Source: Sva-07 sp963715285 (lineage in GTDB: Bacteria > Actinomycetota > Acidimicrobiia > Acidimicrobiales > Ilumatobacteraceae). From it: a stretch of DNA of 64,000 bases. A program made the position numbers and the translations under genes. The notes below the pieces were generated by a model, which worked only from the letters and a program-made list of their open reading frames with translations, did no database searches and was not told the origin of the DNA. Positions 8,366 through 16,597 of this stretch are shown one piece after another (the first letter of the stretch is position 1; every line of letters starts with the position of its first letter). The stretch lies in assembly GCA_963715285.1 (NCBI GenBank), contig CAVQRU010000017.1, positions 218,839-282,838 on the forward strand, written 5' to 3'.

Positions 8366-10762
8366 TCAGTCGTAGCGAGCGCTGATCCACCAGCGTCGGT
8401 GCTCGAGGACGACGAGCAGTCCCTCGCGGTCGTCGGTCACCATCTGGAAACGTGCCAGTCGGCGATGGCGGTCGGGTTCCCACCAGCGCTCCTCCACCGG
8501 CCACGGGCCCGCCCAGGCGATGATCGGCCGCGAGCGACCACGACGCCACCCCGTTGCATCGTCACCCGTCAGCAACCGCAGTGACACCGGCGCCGCCGAT
8601 ACCGCCCCTCGCCCGGTGACCTGCACGAGTTCCCCGTGTTCGTCGAGGACCTCGGCGGGAAGCGGATCGGCGAACACCGTCGCCGGCGACGGCGTCGGCA
8701 GCGCACCGGGCCACGGACCGACCGGACCGGACCCCATGCGGGTCGCCGCTCGATGGTCGAGATCGACCATGGCTGCCGGTACCCAGTCGTAGCGGTCGGC
8801 AGGCAGACGTCCACCCCGCCAGACCGGCACCGTCACGGCATCGGACGAGGTCAGCGTGGTCAGCCGGGCGATGGTCCGGGCCGCACGGCGGTCGGCCTCG
8901 GACTGGCCTCCCCACAGCCCCAGCTGACTGCCGTCGTCGGCACGTACCTCATCGGGTGTCAGGCGGACGAGCACGACGCCGCCGGTGAGCTCCTGGTCGC
9001 TGCCACGCGGCAGGTTCACCCAGGCATCGAGTTGCCAGCGGACCCGTTCGACCATCGCCGCTGCCGACATCCCCGCGGATCGGTACCACGACCGCTCGGA
9101 CCGTTCGCCGTGCTCGGACTCCAGCACCACCACCAGACGGGTACACACCCGACCGTCGGCGGCGAGCGACCCCGCCAGTTCGTCGGCCAGTTGCTTGGCG
9201 ACGAACACGACCGCGCTCGACTGTGCGGCCGGATCGTCGAGGACGTGGTCGAGCCGCCGTTCTGGCGCCGGATCGGTGGTGCTCGACGGCCGGGTGTCCA
9301 CGCCGGACGCGAGGCGGTGGGCATGGACCCCCGGATGACCGAAACGGCCGAGCACGTCGACGGCATCGAGCGCGGCGAGATCGCCGAGCCGGCGCAGGCC
9401 GAGCCGACCGAACAGCTCGACCAGGTCGGGGTCACATTCGCCGAGCGTCTGCAACCATCCGATCGGGAGGTCGGCGCAGAACGTCGGCGACGCACCGGCG
9501 GGGACGAGCACCGGCCGACCCTGCCGAACGGCCAGACGGGCGGCGATGCTCGACGCGAACCGCCCGTCGGCGACGCCGACACCGGGAGCATCGAGCGAGG
9601 TCGACAGCTCGCCGGTGAGTTGGACGAGCCGCTCGGCGAGCGCTTCGTCTCCGCCGACGTGACGCGACGGCCCGCGAGCTCGCAGGCTGATCCAACCCGG
9701 CTCGATCACGTCGAGCCGGGGAGAGAGTTCGGCCACACAGCGAACCACCGGCTCGAATTCGCGGGCATCACGATCGGGATCGTGATCGAGCAGGGTGATC
9801 TGCGGGCAGCGTCGTTGGGCTTGACGGCGTCGTTGCCCGACGACCACGCCGTCGGATGCCGCCGCAGTCGTGCGGGCGATGACCCGGTTCGCCGACATCA
9901 CCGCCGCGGGGACATCGGCGCCGAACCCGGCGGCCGTCACCGGCCAGTCGGGGTACCAGATCGACACGATGCGCTGCGGCGCGTCCATGCGGTGGCCTGC
10001 GACCGTCAGGCCGAGATGGCAGCGACAGCCGGAACAGCCACGCCGGTGGTGGTGGCGAGCGGTCGTGGTGGTGGGAGCGGTCGTGGTCGTGGTGGTGGGA
10101 GCGGCGGAAGTCGCCGGGATCGTGAGGCGACAGTGACGACGCCCGGGCAGACGGCGCCCGGAAGCACGCACGACGACCTGACGCCGTCGGAGATGCCCGT
10201 ACCCGTCACCGAGCCCCGACCACTCCTCGGCATCGGTGTGGAGCGTGCCGTCGCACGCCATCGACCCGGGATCGCCGAGCGCGATCGTGACCACGTCGCG
10301 TTGCCGGAGACGGACGGAGAGTTTCCGGACGCCACCGGCGGGGAGACCGAGCGGTACCCGTACGAGCAGGACGTCGAAGCCGTCGGCAGCAGCAGCGACC
10401 ACGTCGAGCCAACGGCCCGGATCGTCGGCCGTGCCTGGAGGGTGGGTCCCGATGGCGACCATCCGCTCGAGCGGGACCCCGAACTCGCTGGCGGCGTCGA
10501 GCCCGATCGTCGGGAGGTCGATCAGGGCGAGCCAGGCGCCGGAGCGGATGGCCGGCGCCACGAGCGCCAGTGCGGTCGACGTGGCCGCCGACCCCTGGCA
10601 GGCGATGGTGCGGCCCCGGACGAGTCCGCCTTCGGCGAACAGGTCGCCGAAGGTCTCGTCGACGGGGATCGTGCGTTCACCCGCCAACGCCAATGGCGCC
10701 ACACGATCGCCCAGTGCAGCGAGCGGGGCGGTCAGGGATGCAACGTCGACAGCCGGTTCCAT
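8366..10762 (-). CDS. imuB: ImuA'-ImuB in one continuous frame (SOS mutasome accessory protein)
   Basis: 798 aa in one frame. Residues 1-220 look like ImuA' (RecA-like fold; TIACQGSAATSTALALVAPA, WLALIDLPTIG). A Thr/His/Arg-rich stretch follows (about 221-258), then M259 begins an ImuB-type Y-family polymerase relative (IVSIWYPDWPV). The Y-family catalytic acids are absent, as in other ImuB proteins, which act as adaptors linking DnaE2 and the clamp. Elsewhere imuA' and imuB are normally separate neighbouring genes. ATG 9988 (M259) could also serve as a separate imuB start, so either a true fusion or two overlapping products is possible. A LexA box lies at 10775-10789. Confidence 0.82.
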   Translation of the reverse strand: MEPAVDVASLTAPLAALGDRVAPLALAGERTIPVDETFGDLFAEGGLVRGRTIACQGSAATSTALALVAPAIRSGAWLALIDLPTIGLDAASEFGVPLERMVAIGTHPPGTADDPGRWLDVVAAAADGFDVLLVRVPLGLPAGGVRKLSVRLRQRDVVTIALGDPGSMACDGTLHTDAEEWSGLGDGYGHLRRRQVVVRASGRRLPGRRHCRLTIPATSAAPTTTTTTAPTTTTARHHHRRGCSGCRCHLGLTVAGHRMDAPQRIVSIWYPDWPVTAAGFGADVPAAVMSANRVIARTTAAASDGVVVGQRRRQAQRRCPQITLLDHDPDRDAREFEPVVRCVAELSPRLDVIEPGWISLRARGPSRHVGGDEALAERLVQLTGELSTSLDAPGVGVADGRFASSIAARLAVRQGRPVLVPAGASPTFCADLPIGWLQTLGECDPDLVELFGRLGLRRLGDLAALDAVDVLGRFGHPGVHAHRLASGVDTRPSSTTDPAPERRLDHVLDDPAAQSSAVVFVAKQLADELAGSLAADGRVCTRLVVVLESEHGERSERSWYRSAGMSAAAMVERVRWQLDAWVNLPRGSDQELTGGVVLVRLTPDEVRADDGSQLGLWGGQSEADRRAARTIARLTTLTSSDAVTVPVWRGGRLPADRYDWVPAAMVDLDHRAATRMGSGPVGPWPGALPTPSPATVFADPLPAEVLDEHGELVQVTGRGAVSAAPVSLRLLTGDDATGWRRGRSRPIIAWAGPWPVEERWWEPDRHRRLARFQMVTDDREGLLVVLEHRRWWISARYD

Positions 10763-10774
10763 CCCGACAGGGTA

Positions 10775-10789
10775 TCGAACACATGTTCG
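10775..10789. promoter_or_regulatory. LexA (SOS) box upstream of imuA-imuB
   Basis: TCGAACACATGTTCG, identical to the dnaE2 box, 12 bp before the ATG at 10762. It supports LexA control of the whole mutasome. Confidence 0.88.
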
Positions 10790-10827
10790 TACGCGCCACC
10801 GGATGGTCCCGAGATTCGCGAACCGGC

Positions 10828-11679
10828 TCAGGTGGCAGCGTGCGAAGCGAGCACCGCGTCCATGTCGTCGCCGCTCGCAGCGTAGGCATCGGCCCCGAGT
10901 GTCCGGGCGTGGTCGGCGTCGACGACCGCATGTCCACCGACGACGACGAACACGTCGGGGTCGGCGTCGTGGGCCGCTTCACACGCATCGGCCAGCGAGG
11001 GGAGGTTGTCCGACGACATGGCGGACAATCCGACGGCGAGGAGATCGGGCGTCGCCCGGATCACGTGGGCGATCGATTCGCTCGGCATGTCGACGCCGAA
11101 ATCGGAGACCTCCCACCCCCGCAACCGCAGCAGGTCGCCGAGCATCGCAACGGGCAGTGCGTGGAACTCTCCGGCCGGAGCACCGAGCGCCACGATCCCA
11201 CGCGAACGCCCACGACGGCTGAACCGCGGGCCGATCCGACCGACGATCCGCATCGCGATCCCGGTTGCACGGTGCTCGATCGAGATGTCGAGCTCGCCCG
11301 CCGCCCAACGCTCACCGATCGACACCATCGCCGGCGTCAACACGTCGAGATAGATCTCGTCGAGCTCTGCACCTGCCGCCATCGCCGCTTCGATGACGCT
11401 CCATGCTCCCGGTGCGTCCCCGGCGGTCAGCCGCGACTCCAGGCGGGTCGACCACGGGGCCCGGCGGTTGCGGGCGCCGCCCTTGCCGGACGGGCCGGTG
11501 CTCGCCGCTGCAACCTTCGCGTCCTCGCGGAACCGATCGAGCGCCGAGCGCTGCACCTGCCAGACGCCACCCGACTTCGATGCCTCCATCACGCCGAGCC
11601 GCACGTACCGGTACGCGGTCATGTAGTGAACGCCGAGCTCGTCGGCCGCTTCCTGCAGTGTGAGTACCCCGTCGGTCAT
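10828..11679 (-). CDS. CarH-like B12-binding transcriptional regulator
   Basis: 283 aa. N-terminal helix-turn-helix of the excisionase/MerR type (LTLQEAADELGVHYMTAYRY), a four-helix B12 cap domain and a Rossmann-like cobalamin-binding domain. The CarH signature W-x9-EH is present (WAAGELDISIEH), as is the lower-ligand His motif GEFHALP. CarH proteins bind adenosylcobalamin as tetramers that repress in the dark and fall apart in light. Light control here is inference from the motifs. No carotenoid or photolyase gene is adjacent, so the target is unknown. It could alternatively sense B12 only. Confidence 0.8.
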   Translation of the reverse strand: MTDGVLTLQEAADELGVHYMTAYRYVRLGVMEASKSGGVWQVQRSALDRFREDAKVAAASTGPSGKGGARNRRAPWSTRLESRLTAGDAPGAWSVIEAAMAAGAELDEIYLDVLTPAMVSIGERWAAGELDISIEHRATGIAMRIVGRIGPRFSRRGRSRGIVALGAPAGEFHALPVAMLGDLLRLRGWEVSDFGVDMPSESIAHVIRATPDLLAVGLSAMSSDNLPSLADACEAAHDADPDVFVVVGGHAVVDADHARTLGADAYAASGDDMDAVLASHAAT

Positions 11680-11769
11680 GCGATTCCCCAGCTGGCGCCG
11701 GCTGCCCGACGCTAGAGGCCCGATGGGGTCGCGCGCCCAACCCAGCCCGCCATTGGCGAGCGGGCGTAC

Positions 11770-12231
11770 TCAGCCCTGCTTGGCGTTCCAGCGCTCGCGA
11801 GCCTGCCGGCCGCGATCGAGCAGGTGGGCCGGCACCCGCTTGGCCGCCTCCGACATCGCGGCATCTTCGCCGCCACCGTCACCGCTGGGCACGGAGGCCG
11901 CCGGCTCGTCGGGCTCGAGATCCTCGAACGTCGGCGGCTCGACGCCCGGCTTCCAGTACTGGTACAGGTCGCGGAGCACCTCGGCCAGACCCTCGGAGTC
12001 GTGGCCCTTCAGGAGATCGACGGTGATGATGTTGCCGTACACGTGGACCCCTGCGACCTGGCCCGTCGCGAAGAACCGTCTCGCCAGCTCGTCGGAGGGC
12101 GTGTTCCCCCAGGCGTCCTCGACGGAGGAGAAGTGCTCATGGCCCATGCCGGACAATGAACGGTTGATCTCGAACCGGACGACACCGCGTGTCGAACTCG
12201 GCTTCTCGGTGACGGCGACCAGCTGACCCAT
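11770..12231 (-). CDS. Nfu/NifU N-terminal-domain-like protein
   Basis: 153 aa. The first ~95 residues show the Nfu-N pattern: VRFEINRSLSGMGHEHFSSV and ATGQVAGVHVYGNIITVDLL, found in iron-sulfur scaffold proteins. The C-terminal CxxC NifU domain that carries the cluster is absent; instead there is an acidic Ser/Gly tail and a basic end (RVPAHLLDRGRQARERWN). A role in Fe-S assembly is therefore only suggested by the fold. Lies between the CarH-like gene and the lipoprotein, same strand, with gaps of 90 and 68 bp. Confidence 0.65.
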   Translation of the reverse strand: MGQLVAVTEKPSSTRGVVRFEINRSLSGMGHEHFSSVEDAWGNTPSDELARRFFATGQVAGVHVYGNIITVDLLKGHDSEGLAEVLRDLYQYWKPGVEPPTFEDLEPDEPAASVPSGDGGGEDAAMSEAAKRVPAHLLDRGRQARERWNAKQG

Positions 12232-12299
12232 GACGCCGCAACGCTAGCGCCCCTGCGTGCCACGCACCCCTATCCGTCGGCGTCGCGCGCCCTCATCCG

Positions 12300-12992
12300 T
12301 CAGAGGGAGCCGTCGACGACCGATGCCAGTTCTTCGGCCAGCGCGCGGTCGTCGGCCGTCCCGCTGACGGCGACGATCGCTCCCTGCCGGCGACTGACCA
12401 GGGCGATCGTGTACCCGTTCGACGGCTCGGATCCTGGCGGCACGAACTCGGCGATGCCGACGGCGTCACCCGAGACCGCACCCACCGGTTGGATGCCGCT
12501 GCGCTCGAACCAGTCCGACTCGACCGTCGACTCCGACACGTAGTGGACCTCGACGACTGCGTCTCCGGCGGTGAGACGACAGGCTTCGGTCGAGATCGAC
12601 TCGACCTCGACCGGCCCACCGACGGACGCTCCGAACGTGTCGGCGATCGCCAGTTCGTTCGAGCGGTCGCACGTGTCGACCACCGGTTGCTCCGGGAGCG
12701 GCGGCAGGGTCAGCGGCGAGTCGGGGTCGGGCTGGGGGTCGCCCACGAGTTCGGTGACGGGCGGGGCCAAGGCCTCCTCGTCGGCGACGGGCAGCATCGT
12801 CGTGGTCGCCGCGCCGGCCGGACCGGACGCCGCGCCGGAGTCGTCGGGGCTGGCGACCGTCGGCACCGGGCGCATCCCGTCGCTCGACGTGCTCGACACC
12901 GAGCCGTCGTCACCGAACCACCCGCAGCCGCTCGCCGCGACGAGGACGACGCCCAGGCCGAGTGCCGCTCGTGATGTGCTCCGCCGAACCAC
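12300..12992 (-). CDS. Predicted lipoprotein of unknown function
   Basis: 230 aa from GTG 12992: short basic n-region (VVRRSTSR), hydrophobic core and lipobox VAASGC, then a low-complexity Ser/Pro/Thr linker to about 110 and a folded C-terminal domain with three Cys (DTCDRSN, STEACRL). Exported and anchored by family logic. The frame also allows a TTG at 13052 that overlaps the VWA gene stop (TTGA), giving 250 aa with an unusually long n-region; translational coupling would favour that start. It closes the 13-22 kb minus-strand gene series. No known family recognised. Confidence 0.72.
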   Translation of the reverse strand: MVRRSTSRAALGLGVVLVAASGCGWFGDDGSVSSTSSDGMRPVPTVASPDDSGAASGPAGAATTTMLPVADEEALAPPVTELVGDPQPDPDSPLTLPPLPEQPVVDTCDRSNELAIADTFGASVGGPVEVESISTEACRLTAGDAVVEVHYVSESTVESDWFERSGIQPVGAVSGDAVGIAEFVPPGSEPSNGYTIALVSRRQGAIVAVSGTADDRALAEELASVVDGSL

Positions 12993-13048
12993 ACCGCCAA
13001 CGTACCGGTGCCACGGTCGCGCCGGCCGGCGGCGGGCGAGACGAATGC

Positions 13049-14272
13049 TCAAGACTTCGTCAGGGCGACGGCGAGCACGGACGGGAACTCGTCAGGGGTC
13101 GTCGACATCACGGTGGCGCCGAGTTGCGCGAGTGTCGCCGCGTTGCCGTGGTCGTGCGCAGGTGTGCCTTCGTCGCTGAGGGCGAGCAGCACCACCACCT
13201 GCACGCCGGCCGCCACGAGTTCGGTGATCCGTCGGTGCATGAGCTCCACGTTGCCGCCCTCGAACAGATCGCTGACCAGGACCACCACGCTCTCGCGCGG
13301 CCGCTCGACGAGGTGCTGGCAGTAGCCGAGCGCACTGGCGATGTCCGTGCCGCCGCCGAGCTGTACACCGAACAGCACCTCGACGGGATCGTGCAGGAAG
13401 GCCGTGAGGTCGGTGATCGACGTGTCGAACGCGATGAACGAGGTGCGCAGCGCCGGAAGCTGGGCGAGCACACCTGCGAACAGCGATGCGTACACGACGC
13501 TGTCGGCCATCGACCCCGACTGGTCGACGGCGATGACGACGTCGCGGGCCAGGCTGCGTTGGCGGCGCCCGTGGCCGACGAGTCGTTCGGGGATCACCGT
13601 GCGGTGCTCGGGCAGCCAGTGCTTCAGGTTGGCCGAGATCGTCATCGGCCAGTCGATGTCCCCTGGGCGCGGACGGCGGGTGCGCGCCGATCTCGCCAAC
13701 GCGCCGCGAACGGCCTGGCGGGTCTGGTCGGTCAGTTGGCGTTCGAGATCGGCGAGCACCTTGGCGATCACCTGGCGAGCGGTGGCGCGGGTCTCGTCCG
13801 GGAGGTGGCGGTTGAGTTCGACGAGGAGCGTCACGAGGTGGACGTCGGGTTGGAGGTCGACGAGCAGCTCGGGCTCCAGGAGGAGCTGACGCAGGTCGAG
13901 GCGTTCGACGGCGTCGCGCTGGAGGATCTGCACGACCGGCGTCGGGAAGTACCGACGGATGTCGCCGAGCCAGCGGACCACCCCGGGCTTCGATCGACCG
14001 AGGCCACCCGATCGGCCGGCTCGGGGGCGGGCTCCCGAAGGTCCGCCGTCGCGGTCGTCGGCGTCGTACAGCGCGCCGAGCGCGGCGTCGATCCGGGCAT
14101 CGTCACCGCGGAGCGATCCGTCGCCCCCGCCCGATCGCGCATCGTCACCATCGGTATCGCCGTCGGGATCTTCGGCAGCAGCGTCGGCGAGAACGTCGGC
14201 AGCAGCAGGCCCGAGCAGCAGCCGCCACCGGCGACGGCGCTCGGCGTCGGAGACGCGCAGCGCTGCGGTCAC
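13049..14272 (-). CDS. VWA domain protein, partner of MoxR ATPase
   Basis: 407 aa. N-terminal half is Asp/Gly-rich and then helical; the C-terminal third is a von Willebrand A domain with an intact MIDAS: DQSGSMADS, Thr in GGGTDIASAL and Asp in VSDLFEGG. VWA proteins of this type bind the associated MoxR AAA ATPase and present substrates through a divalent metal. The GTG start at 14272 overlaps the DUF5682 stop (GTGA), indicating coupling. The frame remains open far upstream to 15298 but that is antiparallel noise over the DUF5682 gene. Confidence 0.88.
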   Translation of the reverse strand: MTAALRVSDAERRRRWRLLLGPAAADVLADAAAEDPDGDTDGDDARSGGGDGSLRGDDARIDAALGALYDADDRDGGPSGARPRAGRSGGLGRSKPGVVRWLGDIRRYFPTPVVQILQRDAVERLDLRQLLLEPELLVDLQPDVHLVTLLVELNRHLPDETRATARQVIAKVLADLERQLTDQTRQAVRGALARSARTRRPRPGDIDWPMTISANLKHWLPEHRTVIPERLVGHGRRQRSLARDVVIAVDQSGSMADSVVYASLFAGVLAQLPALRTSFIAFDTSITDLTAFLHDPVEVLFGVQLGGGTDIASALGYCQHLVERPRESVVVLVSDLFEGGNVELMHRRITELVAAGVQVVVLLALSDEGTPAHDHGNAATLAQLGATVMSTTPDEFPSVLAVALTKS

Positions 14273-16512
14273 GAGACCACTCCGGCACGGTCGGCACGAT
14301 CGGCACGGTCGGGAAGATCGGCATGGTCGGCAAGGCCGAGCATGCGGCGCACGGTCGCCATGACGGCCGCGGCCCGCTCCGGGTCGACGTCGTCGCCGAA
14401 TCCGCCCGGGCGCTCGACCCCCGACCCCATGAGCACGGCCATCAGCTGGCGGCGCTCGGCGGCCTCGAACGCCCCGAACGTCCGCCGGAGGAGGGCGACG
14501 ACGTCGTCGAATGCAGACGGTGCGAGCGCCGACACCCAGTCGTCGAGCACGGCGAGCAGATCGGCATCGTGGACCAGCACCGAGCCCGATCCGGCCAGGA
14601 ACCCCTCGACGAAGGCCGCGCCCTGCGCCGGTGGGGTCCCGCCGGACAGTGCCTGCGAGAGGCGGCGCTCCACCTGGCCGACGCTCCAGGTGCCCGAGTC
14701 GTGGAGCAGTCGGGTCGCCCGGCCCCGAACCAGCCCATGGCCCGCAGTCGCGGCCAGATCGACGAGTGCGGCGGGCAACCCGTTCCGTCTGGCGTCGTGG
14801 TCGAGCACGGCGAGCGCTCCCTGGAACGCGCTCATGCGCTCGGTCATCAGGGCCGCGGCATCGTCGTCGAGCGACCGGGCGGCACCGGGGAGTCCGGCGA
14901 GGATGCGGACGACCACGCCGTCGACCACGTGGCGGAGCGCGTCTGCGTCGGTGCCGCGCACGTCGCCGTAGCGCAACGCCGAGGCGAGCGGGGGCATCGC
15001 ATCGAGCAGGTGTCCGACGTCGGGATCGGTGGCGGCCAGGCGGGCGAGCCGATCGACTGCCGGCTCGACGGCGCTCGGCAACTCGGCGAACAACGCCCGT
15101 TCGACGACGCCGACGAGTTCGGCGATCCCACCCGCAGCGGCCGCTCGTTCGACCAGCCGGGCGGTGGCGGCCGATTCGAGGGTCGTGCCGTAGCCGGCCT
15201 GTTCGATCAGCCGCACCGAGAGGTCGGGATCCCAGCGAACCTCCCAGGTCTCGCGGAAGGTCCCCGACGAGCCCCGCCCTTCGACCTGGGTGCCCCACGT
15301 GATCCCCAGCGCCGTCAGCCGGTGCAACAGGTGCGACTTGCGTCGACCGACCGGGGTCCGCAGATCGACCTCGACGGTGCGAACATCGGCGCTGAGCGCG
15401 ATGCGCGCCGACTTCTGCAGTTTCGCGACGTCCCGGGCGAGCGGCACCTGCGGTGCGGCGTCGGGCACCTCGCCGATCGAGTGACCGACGACGAGGTCGC
15501 GGCGCACGATGTCGAGTCCACCGGTGACCGCGTCCGCGGCGTCGAGCACCTCGGCCAGGCCGGGGCGAGGCCGATTCCGCATGGCGGCCAGCGTGGTGGC
15601 GAGCCGGGTTCCCGCGATCAGTTCGTCGGGCGACGCCGCTCCCCCGCGATCACGTACCAACCGTGCCGCATCGACGAAGAAGCGGACCACGCCGTCCTCG
15701 CCGGGATGGTCGAACACATGGCCGTACCAGCCGGGGCTGTCGACGCCGGCGCCGTAGCCGGAGCGGCTCGTGAGTCGTCGAGCCGTCCACGGCACCCAGG
15801 CGACCGCCACCTTCTGCTTGCGCAGCCCGCGCAGGGTGGCGGCGTCGGTCGACACCGACGGCACAGCAGGGCTGTCCAGCACACCGTCGAGGTCGAGCGC
15901 GGGTACGTGCCAGGCTCCGCAGACGACGACGATCTGCTCGTGACCGGTCCGTCGAGCCGCTCGGATCGCACGACGCATGTGGGCCTCGCGTCGGGTCTCC
16001 GCCAGCGACGGGACGAATCCATCGCGAGCGGCGACCATCGCCTCGGCGATCGCGTCGAAGGCCGGGGCGCCGTCGCCGCGGTGTTCGATCACGTCCTCCC
16101 ACCACCGTTCCGGGTCGGGGTCGCCGGCGACGGCGGCGAGGTCGCCGATCGGGTCCGGTGGCGCGCCGGTGCCGAGGAGGTCGTCGTCAGGGGCCTGTGC
16201 GAGGGTGATCGAGAGGGGGAGGTCGATCGCGTGCACGGGCACCTCCCGCTCGTTGGCCCAGGCGATCGCCTGCCACTCGGGACTGAACGACGCCAGCGGT
16301 GCGAACGCTGCGCGGGCCGGCTCGCTGGCGACGTAGCCGAGGAGTGCGACGGGCGGAGTGAGGCCCGGCTCGCCGATCCACCGGAGGGCCGGTTCGACGT
16401 CGGCCGGCAGCTCGACGAGGACCACGTCGGGCTCGACCTGCGCGAGCACGGCGAGCACCGAACGGGCCGAGCCCGGACCGTGGTGGCGGATCCCGAGCAG
16501 GTGCAGCGTCAT
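14269..16512 (-). CDS. DUF5682 family protein (TraB/EreA-like fold)
   Basis: 747 aa. N-terminal domain opens with LLGIRHHGPGSARSVLAVLA and contains VVLVELPADVEP, PVHAIDLP and VVCGAWHVPAL, the GxRHHGPGS and CGAxH pattern I associate with DUF5682, a distant relative of the TraB/EreA/ChaN hydrolase fold with His/Glu metal sites. The remaining ~450 residues are helical repeats without known motif. In actinobacteria the family sits with a MoxR ATPase, a VWA protein, DUF5691 and a SWIM protein, as here. Biochemical role unknown. ATG 16512 is the last link of the ATGA ladder from the ATPase gene and its stop overlaps the VWA start. Confidence 0.82.
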   Translation of the reverse strand: MTLHLLGIRHHGPGSARSVLAVLAQVEPDVVLVELPADVEPALRWIGEPGLTPPVALLGYVASEPARAAFAPLASFSPEWQAIAWANEREVPVHAIDLPLSITLAQAPDDDLLGTGAPPDPIGDLAAVAGDPDPERWWEDVIEHRGDGAPAFDAIAEAMVAARDGFVPSLAETRREAHMRRAIRAARRTGHEQIVVVCGAWHVPALDLDGVLDSPAVPSVSTDAATLRGLRKQKVAVAWVPWTARRLTSRSGYGAGVDSPGWYGHVFDHPGEDGVVRFFVDAARLVRDRGGAASPDELIAGTRLATTLAAMRNRPRPGLAEVLDAADAVTGGLDIVRRDLVVGHSIGEVPDAAPQVPLARDVAKLQKSARIALSADVRTVEVDLRTPVGRRKSHLLHRLTALGITWGTQVEGRGSSGTFRETWEVRWDPDLSVRLIEQAGYGTTLESAATARLVERAAAAGGIAELVGVVERALFAELPSAVEPAVDRLARLAATDPDVGHLLDAMPPLASALRYGDVRGTDADALRHVVDGVVVRILAGLPGAARSLDDDAAALMTERMSAFQGALAVLDHDARRNGLPAALVDLAATAGHGLVRGRATRLLHDSGTWSVGQVERRLSQALSGGTPPAQGAAFVEGFLAGSGSVLVHDADLLAVLDDWVSALAPSAFDDVVALLRRTFGAFEAAERRQLMAVLMGSGVERPGGFGDDVDPERAAAVMATVRRMLGLADHADLPDRADRADRAGVVS

Positions 16513-16597
16513 GGCAGCCGACGGGTCATCGCTGGTCCACGGTCATCGCTGGTCCACGGTCATCGCTGGTCCACGGTCATCGCTGGTCCACGGTCAT
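16509..16597 (-). repeat. 17-bp tandem repeat forming five chained ATGA hexapeptide frames
   Basis: Read on the minus strand, the unit ATGACCGTGGACCAGCG occurs four times exactly and a fifth, diverged step (ATGACCCGTCGGCTGCC) follows. Each step encodes a six-residue frame (MTVDQR x4, then MTRRLP) whose TGA overlaps the next ATG. The first ATG overlaps the stop of the AAA ATPase gene (16594-16596) and the last TGA overlaps the ATG of the DUF5682 gene (16512). The 17-nt period is exactly seven codons minus the four-base overlap, so any copy number keeps the chain unbroken. Confidence 0.92.

Noticed and set aside
8636..10885. 749-codon + strand frame
   Set aside because: Complement of imuA-imuB, without any recognisable motif.
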